From contig NZ_JAENHL010000007.1 in NCBI RefSeq assembly GCF_016595235.1, positions 1,276,765 to 1,340,764 of the forward strand: 64,000 nucleotides of DNA, read 5' to 3'. Both the position numbers and the translations under genes were made by a program. Below are positions 1 through 9,415 of the stretch, one piece after another (position 1 is the first letter of the stretch; every line of letters starts with the position of its first letter). Under the pieces are notes generated by a model that was given only the letters and a program-made list of their open reading frames with translations, made no database searches and had not been told where the DNA came from. Origin of the DNA: Taklimakanibacter albus (GTDB lineage Bacteria; Pseudomonadota; Alphaproteobacteria; Rhizobiales; Aestuariivirgaceae).

Positions 1-134
1 GGATGCGCTCCCGGCCTATGCGGCAGGTCACGAGCGCAGAAATTGATCCCGCAGCGCGTCATTGCCGCCGTCCCTTCATCACTTTGGTCGCTGCCTTCAA
101 ATTACCACCTTGTCACCCAATCTTCCGTAACGCG

Positions 135-1253
135 ATGAAAGACACGGCGGCATATGATCTGGTGATCGTGGGAGCGAGCTTTGCGGGCCTGGCTTGCGCG
201 CGCGCCGCCGCCATCCGCGGCCTGCGCACGCTGGTCATCGAGGCCAAGACCGATCCGGGTGCGCGCATCTCGACCACCGGCATCATCGTCAAGGAAGCGG
301 CCGACGAAATCGACATTCCGCCGCATCTCACCCGCACCGTGCATGGCGTCCGTCTTTATGCGCCGTCGCTGCGCTCCGTCGATCTCTTCGCGCCCGGCTA
401 TTATTTCCTCACCAGCAACACCGCCGACCTGATGCGCTGGATGGCGCGCGAAGCCGAGGCGGCCGGCGCCGACATCCGCTGCTCGACAAGGCTCGATCGC
501 GTCGAACGCCAGGGCGACAGGATCTTCCTGCCGCAGACGGGCCTGCGCACCCGCTATCTCGTCGGCGCCGATGGCGCCCGCTCGACGGTCGCGCGGCTCT
601 TCGACCTCGGCCGCAACACCCGTTTCCTCACCGGTCTCGAGATCGAATATCCGGAGCTCCCCGAGGCCGATCCGGATTTCCTCCATTGCTTCCTCGATTC
701 GCGCCTCGCCCGCGGCTATCTCGCCTGGGTGGCGCCGGCGCCCGGCTTCTTCCAGGTCGGGCTCGCCACCAATGGCGACACCAAGCCCGATCTCAAGGCC
801 TTCCTCGCCCACACCGAGAAGCTCTTCGGTTTTTCGAAAGTCGCGCTCAAGGAACGACGCAGCGGCCGCATCCCGGTGGGCGGCCCCGTTTCACCTTTCG
901 CGGCTCCCCAGGTTCTGCTCATCGGCGATGCGGCGGGCCATGTCTCGCCCTTGACCGGCGGCGGCATCCGCCTCGCTTTCCGCTATGGCCGGCGCGCCGC
1001 GCAATTGATTGCCGATCACCTCACCCGCCACGGGCCTTCGCCCGAGCGCGTGCTGGCGCGCGAGATTCCGGCCATGCGCAAGAAGCTTCTGCTGCGCCGC
1101 GTGATGGACGCCGCGCCGCCCAACTGGCTCTACGACCAGGTGATCGGCACGCCCTTGATGAACTGGTTCGCGCGCAAGGTATATTTCCACCGCCGCGCCT
1201 GGACCGGCGACAGCCTCGAAAATTTCGAGCAGCGGATCAGAAGCAGAGTCTAG
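135..1253 (+). CDS. FAD-dependent oxidoreductase, geranylgeranyl reductase/FixC-like family
   Basis: Predicted flavoprotein of about 372 residues that would oxidise or reduce a lipid-like or aromatic substrate; the substrate cannot be told from sequence. The N-terminus holds the FAD dinucleotide-binding fold (DLVIVGASFAGLACARAA, about residues 8-25) followed by an acidic strand end (LVIEAK). A second FAD motif, LIGDAAGHVSPLTGGGI, lies near residue 260 and is typical of the p-hydroxybenzoate hydroxylase/geranylgeranyl reductase superfamily. The ATG at 135 is chosen because the fold starts nine residues after it; the in-frame extension back to position 3 carries no recognisable domain. The gene stands alone; its TAG stop overlaps a palindromic repeat (1252-1301). 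Family call firm, exact reaction unknown. Confidence 0.8.
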   Translation: MKDTAAYDLVIVGASFAGLACARAAAIRGLRTLVIEAKTDPGARISTTGIIVKEAADEIDIPPHLTRTVHGVRLYAPSLRSVDLFAPGYYFLTSNTADLMRWMAREAEAAGADIRCSTRLDRVERQGDRIFLPQTGLRTRYLVGADGARSTVARLFDLGRNTRFLTGLEIEYPELPEADPDFLHCFLDSRLARGYLAWVAPAPGFFQVGLATNGDTKPDLKAFLAHTEKLFGFSKVALKERRSGRIPVGGPVSPFAAPQVLLIGDAAGHVSPLTGGGIRLAFRYGRRAAQLIADHLTRHGPSPERVLAREIPAMRKKLLLRRVMDAAPPNWLYDQVIGTPLMNWFARKVYFHRRAWTGDSLENFEQRIRSRV

Positions 1254-1301
1254 CGCATCGGCCCGAGAAGTGTACGCGGTTCTCGGTTAAGCCGATGCGC
1301 T
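1252..1301. repeat. Palindromic intergenic repeat, type AGCGC-hairpin
   Basis: Perfect 11-bp inverted arms (AGCGCATCGGC at 1252-1262 and its complement at 1291-1301) enclose inner arms CCGAGAA/TTCTCGG (1263-1269, 1280-1286) around the core GTGTACGCGG. Such elements are dispersed in Hyphomicrobiales genomes. The stop codon TAG of the upstream gene runs into the left arm. Confidence 0.75.
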
Positions 1302-1311
1302 CCCATCTAAG

Positions 1312-1584
1312 TCATTTTGGTGCCGATGCCTGGATGGCGAGTGCATGCACGCGCGTCCTGAGGTCTTCCTTCAAGGTTTCGTTCACCATACGATGCGTAT
1401 CGACCCGACTCTTGCCGGTGAAGGCCTCAGACACAATTTTGACGCGGAAATGGCTTTCACCATCGGGATGCGATCCGGCATGGCCCGCATGCAGATGCGA
1501 CTCATCGACGACATCGAGCATCTGTGGCCTGAAGGCTTGCGATAGCTTATCCTTGATTTGCGTACCGATGGGTCCGAGCGTCAT
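1312..1584 (-). CDS. bolA: BolA family protein
   Basis: A 90-residue BolA-like protein. BolA proteins partner with monothiol glutaredoxins in iron-sulfur and iron regulation, and some bind DNA. The sequence shows the family pattern: an N-terminal helix (IGTQIKDKLSQAF), the central VVDESHLHAGH segment with conserved histidines, ESHFRVKIVSEAF, and the C-terminal RVDTHRMVNETL helix. The start at 1584 has an AGGAG ribosome site about 7 nt upstream; a longer in-frame extension upstream is not BolA-like and lies opposite the divergent J-domain gene. Length is normal for the family. The bolA / J-domain / cobS-cobT order is a familiar arrangement in Hyphomicrobiales. Confidence 0.9.
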   Translation of the reverse strand: MTLGPIGTQIKDKLSQAFRPQMLDVVDESHLHAGHAGSHPDGESHFRVKIVSEAFTGKSRVDTHRMVNETLKEDLRTRVHALAIQASAPK

Positions 1585-1624
1585 GACTTGCTCCTGTCTC
1601 AACTGATGACCATAATTGGTGGCG

Positions 1625-2224
1625 ATGAAACTCGATTCCAAATATTTCGACAAGATTCGCGTCAAGCGGGGCGAGGAGCGCGTCACGCGCGACAAGCATC
1701 CGCCCTGCGAATGGCCAGGCTGCCCCAAGCCCGGGCGCCACAAGGCGCCCAAGGGCCGTAACCAGGAAGGCCAGTTCCACTCCTTCTGCCTGGAGCATGT
1801 CCAGCAATACAACAAGACCTACAATTACTTCGACGGCATGAAGGACGACGCGGTGCGCGACTTCCAGAAGGAAGCCCAGACCGGCCATCGCCCGACCTGG
1901 AAGCTCGGCCAGAATTCGAGTTCCATGAATGCGCAAGGCCGCAGGGCCAAGCCCGGCAGCTTCCGCGATCCGTTCAATTTCCTGGGCGAGAACGGCAAGG
2001 AAGTGAACACCGGCACCGCCCGCCCCCTTCGCAATGCTGAGTTGAAGGCACTGCATACGCTGGGCCTCGACGAGACGGCGACCAAGGAAAAGGCCAGGGC
2101 CCAGTATAAAACCTTGGTAAAAAGGCTTCATCCGGACGCCAATAACGGCAGCCGGGCCAATGAGGACACGCTCAAGGCGGTGATCCAGGCTTATGATTAC
2201 CTGCGCTCGACGGGATTCTGCTAG
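1625..2224 (+). CDS. J-domain (DnaJ-like) protein
   Basis: About 199 residues with a C-terminal J domain (about residues 135-195) containing the essential HPD tripeptide in KRLHPDANNG, which stimulates the ATPase of an Hsp70 such as DnaK. The N-terminal half is a separate conserved module with two Cys pairs (CEWPGCPKPG and a later FCLEH), possibly a small metal-binding site. ATG 1625 is preferred over the TTG at 1616. Transcribed divergently from bolA with only 40 bp between the starts, so the two share a promoter region, and followed by cobS-cobT. The TAG stop is embedded in a repeat arm. Function beyond co-chaperone is unknown. Confidence 0.85.
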   Translation: MKLDSKYFDKIRVKRGEERVTRDKHPPCEWPGCPKPGRHKAPKGRNQEGQFHSFCLEHVQQYNKTYNYFDGMKDDAVRDFQKEAQTGHRPTWKLGQNSSSMNAQGRRAKPGSFRDPFNFLGENGKEVNTGTARPLRNAELKALHTLGLDETATKEKARAQYKTLVKRLHPDANNGSRANEDTLKAVIQAYDYLRSTGFC

Positions 2225-2336
2225 CGCGGGATGCGAAAAAGCGGATACCGGTTTTTCGCGAGAATCCCGCGCTAAATTTAAAGAATCGATCACGTTTGTG
2301 AGTTTGGATTGGTTCAATCCAACCTCATCGTGATCT
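2223..2336. repeat. Double palindromic intergenic repeat between J-domain gene and cobS
   Basis: First hairpin: arms AGCGCGGGAT/ATCCCGCGCT (2223-2232, 2264-2273) with inner GCGAAAAA/TTTTTCGC around GCGGATACCGG. Second hairpin: GATCACG...CGTGATC (about 2288-2336), centred on GGATTGGTTCAATCC. This composite is a widespread Hyphomicrobiales repeat type. It begins inside the TAG stop of the J-domain gene, as does the related element at 1252. The remainder of the gap up to cobS (2337-2433) shows nothing I can name. Confidence 0.75.
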
Positions 2337-2433
2337 AAGAGCGCCCCCGATCAGGGTTTTCGAGCCTTGCCCAGGCCCGTTTGACCGTCTAGAACCTCCG
2401 CACTCCGAGACCTCATATATTGGCAACAAAAAT

Positions 2434-3423
2434 ATGACCGCGACCGCTAATGGCGAAGCAGCCCCGCTCCCCGACATGAAGGTGTCGGTGCGGCAGCTGT
2501 TCGGCTTCGATTCGAACCTGGAAGTGCCGGCCTATTCCAAGGCCACCGAGCATGTGCCCGATCTCGACGAAGACTATCTCTTCAATCGTGAAACCACGCT
2601 CGCGATCCTGGCCGGCTTTGCCTATAACCGCCGCGTCATGATCTCCGGCTATCATGGCACCGGCAAATCGACCCATATCGAGCAGGTCGCCGCGCGCCTC
2701 AACTGGCCGTGCATCCGCATCAATCTCGACAGCCATATCAGCCGTATCGATCTCATCGGCAAGGACGCCATCGTCCTGAAGGACGGCAAGCAGATCACCG
2801 AATTCCGCGAAGGCATCCTGCCCTGGTCGTACCAGCACAATGTCGCGCTGGTGTTCGACGAATATGATGCCGGCCGCCCGGATGTCATGTTCGTGATCCA
2901 GCGCATCCTCGAATCGTCCGGCAAGCTGACGCTGCTCGACCAGTCGCGCGTCATCCGCCCGCATCCCGCTTTCCGGCTGTTCTCGACCGCCAATACGATC
3001 GGCCTCGGCGACACCACCGGCCTCTATCACGGCACCCAGCAGATCAACCAGGCGCAGATGGACCGCTGGTCGATCGTCACCGCGCTCAACTACCTGCCGC
3101 ATGCGCAGGAAGTCGGCATCGTGCTGGCCAAGAGCAAGAGCTATGACAACGACAAGGGCCGCAAGACCATCGCCAACATGGTGCGCGTCGCGGATCTGAC
3201 CCGCAACGCCTTCATGCAGGGCGATCTTTCGACCGTCATGAGCCCGCGCACCGTCATGACCTGGGCGCAGAACGCCGAGATCTTCGACGATGTCGGCTTC
3301 GCCTTCCGCGTGACCTTCCTCAACAAGTGCGACGAGCTCGAGCGCGCGCTGGTGGCCGAGTTCTACCAGCGCTGCTTCGGCGAGGAGCTGCCTGAATCGC
3401 CGGCGCATGTCGCGCTGTCATGA
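2434..3423 (+). CDS. cobS: Cobaltochelatase subunit CobS
   Basis: AAA+ ATPase subunit of the aerobic cobaltochelatase CobNST, which inserts cobalt into hydrogenobyrinic acid a,c-diamide during adenosylcobalamin synthesis. The 329-residue length is normal. Walker A is [12 protein letters not shown] (about residues 72-83), Walker B is [13 protein letters not shown] (about residues 138-150), and the N-terminal [20 protein letters not shown] segment is characteristic of CobS. cobT follows after 9 nt on the same strand, so the two are surely co-transcribed; the large subunit CobN is not in this window. I see no cobalamin riboswitch in front of the gene. Confidence 0.95.
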   Translation: MTATANGEAAPLPDMKVSVRQLFGFDSNLEVPAYSKATEHVPDLDEDYLFNRETTLAILAGFAYNRRVMISGYHGTGKSTHIEQVAARLNWPCIRINLDSHISRIDLIGKDAIVLKDGKQITEFREGILPWSYQHNVALVFDEYDAGRPDVMFVIQRILESSGKLTLLDQSRVIRPHPAFRLFSTANTIGLGDTTGLYHGTQQINQAQMDRWSIVTALNYLPHAQEVGIVLAKSKSYDNDKGRKTIANMVRVADLTRNAFMQGDLSTVMSPRTVMTWAQNAEIFDDVGFAFRVTFLNKCDELERALVAEFYQRCFGEELPESPAHVALS

Positions 3424-3432
3424 GGATGCCTG

Positions 3433-5319
3433 ATGGCACAGGACCGCGAAGGACCGGCAGGCGAATTCCGTAATGTCCTGACGCTGGCGATGAAGACCAT
3501 CGCCGGCGAGCCCGAGCTTTCGGTCTCCTTCGGCGCCGAGGCGCCGAGCCTGCAGGGCAAGAAAGCCAAGCTGCCGCAGATCTCGACCGAGCTCGACCGG
3601 CAGGAAGTCGCCATCACCCGCGGCATCGCCGACAGCTTCGCCATGCGTCTCGCCAATCACGACGACGGCGTCCACAATCGCTATCGCCCCGAAGGCAAGA
3701 ACGCGCGCGCCATGTTCGAGGCGGTCGAGCAGGCACGCGTCGAATGCATCGGCGCCCGCGCCATGCCGGGCATGGCGCAGAATCTCACCGCCATGCTGCA
3801 GGACCGCTATCACAAGAAGATGGCGGGCAGGCCCGCGACCAAGAAGGACGCGCCGCTCGAGGAAGCCGTGGCCCTCCTGGTGCGCGAAAGATTGACCGGT
3901 GCGCCGCCGCCCGACGACGCCAAGGCGCTCGTCGAGCTGTGGCGGCCTTGGGTCGAGGAGAAGGCCGCGGGCCATCTCGACCATCTGACCGACGCCATGA
4001 CCGACCAGGCGGCCTTCGCGCGCATGTCGCGCGACATCATCGCCGCGCTCGATATGGCGGACGAGCTGGGTGAGGACCCGGACGAAAGCGACGACAGCGA
4101 CGAGAACGAGGAAGCCGAACCCGATTCCGGCGACCAGCAGGAGACGCCCGAGGGCGAGGAGCAGGAAAGCCAGCAATCGGCGGCCGAGGAACTGCAGGAC
4201 GCCGAGGGCGAGACCGACGCCTCTGAGATGGATGCCCAGCAGCTCGATGTCGACGACATGCCGGACGACATGGACAGCGAGGAATCCCCCGACGGCGAGG
4301 AGCCCTGGCGCCCGCAATTGCCCTTCTCGTCGCTCTCCAACGAGGATTTCTACCGCGTCTATACCAACCAGTTCGACGAGGAGATCGCGGCCGAAGATCT
4401 GTGCGACTCCGAAGAGCTGTCGCGGCTTCGGAACTATCTCGACAAGCAGCTCTCCAATCTGCAGGGCGTGGTGGCAAGGCTCGCCAACCGCCTGCAGCGC
4501 CGCCTGATGGCGCAGCAGAACCGGTCCTGGGATTTCGATCTCGAGGAAGGCCTGCTCGACGCGTCGCGGCTCACCCGCGTCGTCATCGACCCCTTGCACG
4601 CGCTTTCCTTCAAGGTCGAGCAGGACATGCAGTTCCGCGATACGGTGGTGACGCTGCTACTCGACAATTCGGGCTCGATGCGCGGCCGCCCCATCACGGT
4701 GGCCGCCACCTGCGCCGACATATTGGCGCGCACGCTGGAACGCTGCGGCGTCAAGGTCGAGATCCTAGGGTTTACCACCAGGGCCTGGAAGGGCGGGCAG
4801 TCGCGCGAGAAATGGCTCGCCGCCGGCAAGCCCGGCAATCCGGGCCGCCTCAACGATCTGCGCCATATCATCTACAAATCGGCCGACACGCCCTGGCGTC
4901 GCGCCAGGCGCAATCTCGGCCTGATGATGCGCGAAGGCCTGCTCAAGGAGAATATCGACGGCGAGGCGCTGATCTGGGCGCATAACCGCCTGCTCGGCCG
5001 CACCGAGCAGCGCCGTATCCTGATGGTGATCTCGGACGGCGCGCCGGTCGACGATTCGACCCTGTCGGTCAATTCCGGCAACTATCTCGAAAAGCACTTG
5101 CGCCAGATCATCACCGACATCGAAAACCGCTCGCCGGTCGAGCTCATCGCCATCGGCATCGGTCATGACGTGACGCGTTACTACAAGCGCGCCGTCACCA
5201 TCGTCGATGCCGAGGAGCTGGGTGGCGCCATGACCGAGAAGCTCGCCGAGCTCTTTGAAGAGCGCGCGCCGAAGCAAGTAAAGCGCGAGCCCGCGAAACC
5301 GCGGCGTCGGCTCAACTGA
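3433..5319 (+). CDS. cobT: Cobaltochelatase subunit CobT
   Basis: Second small subunit of CobNST, forming a ring complex with CobS. The 628-residue protein has an N-terminal CobT domain (residues 1-210), a strongly acidic low-complexity linker rich in Glu, Asp, Ser and Gln (about 210-290), and a C-terminal von Willebrand A domain whose metal-adhesion site [11 protein letters not shown] lies near residue 410, followed by [10 protein letters not shown] near residue 535. These features match canonical CobT. The start is 9 nt after cobS. Its TGA stop shares the final A with the ATG of the next gene, so translational coupling with that exported protein is likely although the functions look unrelated. 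Confidence 0.95.
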   Translation: MAQDREGPAGEFRNVLTLAMKTIAGEPELSVSFGAEAPSLQGKKAKLPQISTELDRQEVAITRGIADSFAMRLANHDDGVHNRYRPEGKNARAMFEAVEQARVECIGARAMPGMAQNLTAMLQDRYHKKMAGRPATKKDAPLEEAVALLVRERLTGAPPPDDAKALVELWRPWVEEKAAGHLDHLTDAMTDQAAFARMSRDIIAALDMADELGEDPDESDDSDENEEAEPDSGDQQETPEGEEQESQQSAAEELQDAEGETDASEMDAQQLDVDDMPDDMDSEESPDGEEPWRPQLPFSSLSNEDFYRVYTNQFDEEIAAEDLCDSEELSRLRNYLDKQLSNLQGVVARLANRLQRRLMAQQNRSWDFDLEEGLLDASRLTRVVIDPLHALSFKVEQDMQFRDTVVTLLLDNSGSMRGRPITVAATCADILARTLERCGVKVEILGFTTRAWKGGQSREKWLAAGKPGNPGRLNDLRHIIYKSADTPWRRARRNLGLMMREGLLKENIDGEALIWAHNRLLGRTEQRRILMVISDGAPVDDSTLSVNSGNYLEKHLRQIITDIENRSPVELIAIGIGHDVTRYYKRAVTIVDAEELGGAMTEKLAELFEERAPKQVKREPAKPRRRLN

Positions 5320-6311
5320 TGAAATGGCTGTGGGTATCAGCCCTCCTCCTGATCGCCGGCCCCGCCGGCGCTGAGGAGAAAGCGCTCAGCGTCCGCACCC
5401 AGCCGGTCAAATCCTTCACCATGTTCTCGCAGCTCGTCACCTTCGGCGGGCTCGAATGGCGCGGCGGCATCGAGCTGGCGAGCGACGATGAACGTTTCGG
5501 CGGCCTGTCCTCGCTCGAGCTCTCGGCCGACGGCACCGGCCTCCTCGCCGTGTCCGACCGCGGCTTCTGGTTCAAGGCCGTTCTCGTTTATACCGACGAC
5601 CATCTTTCGGGGCTCAAGGACGCGGTGATGGCGCCGATTCTGGGGCCTGACGGCAAGCCCTACAAGGGCAAGGTCAGGAACGATGCCGAGGCGCTCGCCG
5701 GCTGGGAGCCGATGCGCATCGACGGCAAGGTGATCGTCGGCTTCGAGAGCCGGGCGCGCGCCGGCCTCTATGATCTGGGCAAGGACGGCTTCAAGGCGCG
5801 CTTCAAGGATCTGAAGCTGCCCAAGGCCGTCGCGAAGGGCCCGCCCAATCAGGAACTCGAGGCGATCGGCCGTTTCGCGTCAGGTCCCTTGGCGGGCTCG
5901 ATGCTCGCCATCTCGGAGCTTAACAAGGACGAGAACGGCGATATCCGTGCCTGGGTGTGGGGCGGCAAGAAAGCCTTCGGCTTCTCGATCAAGCAATATG
6001 AGGATTACGCCATCACCGATCTCGCCATCCTGCCCGATGGCGACGTCCTCACGGTCGAACGTAGCTTCAGCGCCACCAGCCTGCCCGGCATGGCGGTCCG
6101 CCGCATCAAGACCGAAGACATCGTCGCCGATGGCGCCGTGGCCCCGAGCCTCGTCTTTTCCGGCCGCATGCCCTTCTATCGCATCGACAATATGGAAGGC
6201 ATCGCGGTGTCGAAGCTCAATGGCGAGACGCGCGTGACCATCATTTCCGACAACAATTACCGCCCGCAATTCCAGCGCACGCTGCTTCTGCAATTCGCGC
6301 TCAAGCCCTGA
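5319..6311 (+). CDS. Secreted esterase-like activity of phytase family protein
   Basis: A 330-residue protein with an N-terminal signal peptide (about residues 1-18, cleavage near PAGAEE). The body resembles the esterase-like-activity-of-phytase beta-propeller family: FGGLSSLELSADGTGLLAVSDRGFW near residues 48-72, then NDAEALAGWEP and LEAIGRF segments. Members act in the periplasm or outside the cell, possibly on phosphate esters, but the substrate is not defined. The ATG overlaps the cobT stop by one base, so it is probably the last gene of the cobS-cobT transcript. Family call fairly sure; biochemical role open. Confidence 0.8.
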   Translation: MKWLWVSALLLIAGPAGAEEKALSVRTQPVKSFTMFSQLVTFGGLEWRGGIELASDDERFGGLSSLELSADGTGLLAVSDRGFWFKAVLVYTDDHLSGLKDAVMAPILGPDGKPYKGKVRNDAEALAGWEPMRIDGKVIVGFESRARAGLYDLGKDGFKARFKDLKLPKAVAKGPPNQELEAIGRFASGPLAGSMLAISELNKDENGDIRAWVWGGKKAFGFSIKQYEDYAITDLAILPDGDVLTVERSFSATSLPGMAVRRIKTEDIVADGAVAPSLVFSGRMPFYRIDNMEGIAVSKLNGETRVTIISDNNYRPQFQRTLLLQFALKP

Positions 6312-6341
6312 TTAATCCAGCCGCATTTCCGGCTTGTTCCC

Positions 6342-6357
6342 GACATGACGTTATGTC
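6342..6357. promoter_or_regulatory. Palindrome GACAT-N6-ATGTC upstream of caspase/TPR gene 1
   Basis: GACAT (6342-6346), six-base spacer, ATGTC (6353-6357), followed by AG. It ends 24 nt before the ATG at 6382. The same arms, same spacing and same following AG occur 27 nt before the start of the paralogous gene at 17948, so a shared operator or promoter element is inferred. No binding protein can be named. Confidence 0.5.
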
Positions 6358-6381
6358 AGTCATGGGGCATCCGGAGGAGTG

Positions 6382-8949
6382 ATGCCGATCGCATGCCGCT
6401 TGGTTCTGGCGCTTGTCCTGTTGCTCGGCGCCATCCTGCCCGTCGGCGCCGGCGAGCCGCTTAAAGGCGTCGCTCTGGTCATCGGACAATCAGCCTCTGA
6501 GAGCCTGGTGCCGCTGCCCAATCCCGGGCGCGACGCCAAGGCCATCGAAGACCTCCTCGATCGCCTGGGCTTCGAGACCGAGCTCGCCCGCGACGAGAAT
6601 ACGCGCAAGCTCCGGCGCAGCCTCGACATGTTCATCGAGGATGCCGAGGGCGCCGATGTGGCCCTCGTCTATTATTCCGGCCACGGCATCGAGGCGGGCG
6701 GGATCAATTATCTGATCCCCACCGACGCCGATCCGGAGGCGCTCGATGATGCCGATGCCAAGCTGATTTCGCTGCAGGACGTGCTGGAACGTCTGCGTAC
6801 CAAGGCGCGGATCACCATCCTGCTGCTCGATGCCTGCCGGAGCAATCCGTTCCCGCCGGGGAGCCAGCTCAAACGCAGTACGGCCGCCACCGGCCAACCG
6901 ATCCTGTCCGGTGGTCTTGGCGCCCCCAGAGGCGCGCGTCCCGCCGACGAAACGGTGACCGCGCTCGACAGTCTTGGCGAAGTGATCGGCTTTGCCGCCG
7001 AGCCGGGACAGGTGGCGCTCGACGGGCCCGCCGATGGCAACAGCCCCTACGCGGCGGCACTCCTCAAGCATTTCGGCGCCAACACGGCCTATGAGTTCGG
7101 CGACGTGATGACCATGGTGACGGAAGAGGTCTATCTCGCCACCGGAACGCGCCAGAAGCCGTGGACCAATACCAGCCTCAGACGGCTGTTGACCTTTGGC
7201 GGCGCGGTCGTGGACGCTTCCCCCGATGAAGCACGGCTGTCGATCGATCGACGCAAGCTCCTGCTCGCCATCGCCGCCACGCCCAAGGATATGCGCATCA
7301 GGCTCGAGGATCTCGCCAAGGCTCAATCGCTGCCGCTCGATCCGCTCTATGGCATGCTGGAGAGCCTCGCGGTCGATACGACATCCAATCCTGAGGACAT
7401 CGAGAAGCAGATCCGCGCCGGTGCCGAAAATCTGAAGAAGTTGCTCGCCGACAATAGACTTTTCGCCGAACGGATGATTCCCCTGCGCGATGATGCCGAG
7501 CTCGCGCGGCTGTCGGTGCTCGGCGACCGGGCGGAGGCGCAGGGCTCGATCGCTCTGGCGCAGGATTATCGCGCCCAGGCTTCGCGGCGCGCCGATGAGC
7601 TGAGCAAGACGCTGGATCAGCGCGAAGCCGAAATCACCGCCACCCGCCTCGCTCTGGCCGCGACCTATGCCAAGGAAGCGGGAACGGCGATCATGGCCTT
7701 CGATTATCAGCTGGCGGCGGCGAAATACGAGCAGGCCTATCGCCAGGCGGCGAAGGACGATACCGATCTGGCCTCCTGGTACCGGCTGCAGCAGGCCAGC
7801 GCGCTCTACAACCATGGTCAGTATAAGGGCGATGGCGACGGGTTGCGGCAGGCGATAGGCCTTTACGAGGCCGCGATCGACCGCGAGAAAAATCCCGATT
7901 ACCTGGCTGCCGTCCAGAACGATCTCGGCAATGCGCTGTCGCTTCAGGGCGAGCGTGAGGGCGATACCGGGACACTCACTCGGGCCGTCGCCGCCTATGA
8001 GGCCGCCCTCACCATCTGGACGAAGGAGAGCGCTCCGATCGATTGGGCGCGGACCCAGGACAATCTCGGCAGCGTGTTCGCCGCGCTGGGCGAAAGCAGC
8101 GGCGACGCCGATAATGTGAGCAAGGCCATCGCCGCCTATCAGGCGGCGCTCAGCGTCAGGACACGCGAGCAGTTGCCTCGCGATTGGGCACAGACCCAGA
8201 CCAATCTCGGCACGGTCCTCAGATTGCAAGGCGAACGCCAAGACGATCCGATGACCCGGCTCGAGGCGATCGAAGCCTTTCAGGCGGCGCTGACGATATG
8301 GAATCCGGAAAGCGAGCCTTTCACCTGGGCGGTGACGCAGAGCAATCTCGGCAACGTGCTTCTGTCGTTCGGCCAGCGCGGCGACATGGAAAGCCTGGGC
8401 CAGGCAATAGACGCCTATGGAGCAGCGCTCACCCGCCTCACCCGCGCCAATCATCCGGCCGCCTGGGCCATGGCGCAGAACAATCTCGGCAGCGCATTGA
8501 CGATCCGCGGGGAAAGCGAGGCCGGTTCGGAAAGCCTGACCGCGGCGGTCGCCGCCTTCGAGCTGGCGCTCACCGAACGGACCCGTGAGCGCATGCCCAT
8601 GCAATGGGCGCGCACCCAGTTTAATCTCGGCTTGGCGCTGAAAGCCCTGGGGCAGCGCCAGAACGGCGCGGAGATGCTGACGAAGGCCAGCGCCGCTTTC
8701 GAAGGAGCGCTCACCCAGTGGACCGAGGAGAATGCCCGTTTCGATTGGGCGGCGGCACAGAACAATCTCGGCCGGACGCAGCTCCTTCTGGGCCAGCGCC
8801 GCGGCGACAAAGGGCTCCTCGAACAAAGCCGGCAATCACTTGAGCTGGCCTGGCGCACCTACACATCGGCGGGCCGGAATGAGTTCGATGATTATTTCAA
8901 GGACGCCTTGAACGAGGTCGATACCGCCCTCTCCGGCCTCCCGAAGTAA
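6382..8949 (+). CDS. Secreted caspase-like (peptidase C14) protein with TPR repeats, paralogue 1
   Basis: About 855 residues: signal peptide (1-24), a caspase p20-like domain (about 26-260) and a tetratricopeptide-like tail. The His-Cys dyad is present: His near 101 in LVYYSGHGIEAGG and Cys near 152 in ILLLDACRSNPF. The tail has seven units of roughly 55 residues with the signature WAxTQxNLGxxLxxLG, the last six starting around residue 540. Bacterial metacaspase/caspase homologues with repeats usually act as proteases or signalling scaffolds; this one would act in the periplasm. ATG 6382 is chosen over a GTG one codon earlier because of spacing to GGAGG (6373-6377). A 1164-residue paralogue lies at 17948 with the same upstream palindrome. 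Substrate unknown. Confidence 0.85.
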   Translation: MPIACRLVLALVLLLGAILPVGAGEPLKGVALVIGQSASESLVPLPNPGRDAKAIEDLLDRLGFETELARDENTRKLRRSLDMFIEDAEGADVALVYYSGHGIEAGGINYLIPTDADPEALDDADAKLISLQDVLERLRTKARITILLLDACRSNPFPPGSQLKRSTAATGQPILSGGLGAPRGARPADETVTALDSLGEVIGFAAEPGQVALDGPADGNSPYAAALLKHFGANTAYEFGDVMTMVTEEVYLATGTRQKPWTNTSLRRLLTFGGAVVDASPDEARLSIDRRKLLLAIAATPKDMRIRLEDLAKAQSLPLDPLYGMLESLAVDTTSNPEDIEKQIRAGAENLKKLLADNRLFAERMIPLRDDAELARLSVLGDRAEAQGSIALAQDYRAQASRRADELSKTLDQREAEITATRLALAATYAKEAGTAIMAFDYQLAAAKYEQAYRQAAKDDTDLASWYRLQQASALYNHGQYKGDGDGLRQAIGLYEAAIDREKNPDYLAAVQNDLGNALSLQGEREGDTGTLTRAVAAYEAALTIWTKESAPIDWARTQDNLGSVFAALGESSGDADNVSKAIAAYQAALSVRTREQLPRDWAQTQTNLGTVLRLQGERQDDPMTRLEAIEAFQAALTIWNPESEPFTWAVTQSNLGNVLLSFGQRGDMESLGQAIDAYGAALTRLTRANHPAAWAMAQNNLGSALTIRGESEAGSESLTAAVAAFELALTERTRERMPMQWARTQFNLGLALKALGQRQNGAEMLTKASAAFEGALTQWTEENARFDWAAAQNNLGRTQLLLGQRRGDKGLLEQSRQSLELAWRTYTSAGRNEFDDYFKDALNEVDTALSGLPK

Positions 8950-8953
8950 CGCA

Positions 8954-9415
8954 TTACTCTTCCGGCAGCCGGTCGGTGCCCTCCAGTGCTTTGCCGGTCT
9001 CGAGCAGGCTCTTGAGGCTCGCGAGGATGAGCGGCCAGCCCGATTGCACCGCATCGATCATCTTGTGCTGGCCCTCGCGCTCCGCCTCATGCGTGACGGT
9101 GAGCTTCACCAGCGCGTCCTGCGGCTCGAGCGTGATGGTGCAGCGTGTATAACCCTCGGCCTTGAGCTCGGGCATGGTTTCGTTGCGCCATTTGATGACG
9201 ATGCGGCGCAAGGGATCGATGTCGACGATCTCGCCCGTATCAGCGAGGCGGCCATCGGCGAAGACGATCTTCCAGGGGGCGCCTTTCTTCCAATCGCTTT
9301 CCTGATGCGCGCCGAACCAAAATTGTCGGTTGGCCTCCGGATTGACCAGCGCCTGCCAGAGTTTTTCCGCCGTGGTCCGGATATAGGTCACATAGACGAA
9401 GCTGGGTTTGCTCAT
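8954..9415 (-). CDS. SRPBCC (AHSA1-like) domain protein
   Basis: A 153-residue START-like/AHSA1 fold protein, a hydrophobic ligand-binding cup. It shows the typical opening FVYVTYIRTTAEKLWQALVNPE, the WKIVFADGRL strand region, and the C-terminal helix QSGWPLILASLKSLLETG. Its ATG overlaps the stop of the upstream ArsR gene by 4 nt, so the two are translated together. ArsR-SRPBCC pairs are common in proteobacteria; the SRPBCC partner may bind the small molecule sensed or act in stress response, but no ligand has been assigned here. It converges with the caspase/TPR gene with only 4 bp between stops. Confidence 0.9.
   Translation of the reverse strand: MSKPSFVYVTYIRTTAEKLWQALVNPEANRQFWFGAHQESDWKKGAPWKIVFADGRLADTGEIVDIDPLRRIVIKWRNETMPELKAEGYTRCTITLEPQDALVKLTVTHEAEREGQHKMIDAVQSGWPLILASLKSLLETGKALEGTDRLPEE

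Noticed and set aside
7-134. N-terminal extension of the first oxidoreductase
   Set aside because: In-frame codons continue upstream to position 3, but the added residues are not part of the FAD fold; the ATG at 135 fits the family.
2337-2433. Possible cobalamin riboswitch before cobS
   Set aside because: The gap is under 100 bp and lacks a B12-box-like sequence or enough room for the fold.
6490-8835. Long open frame (781 codons) on the minus strand opposite the caspase/TPR gene
   Set aside because: It is antisense to a gene with clear domains, has no recognisable motif, and long antisense frames are expected in GC-rich DNA. The same applies to minus-strand frames at 12776-14407, 37938-39521 and 43599-45236, and plus-strand frames at 48428-50107, 54382-55758, 59032-60255 and 60506-62053.
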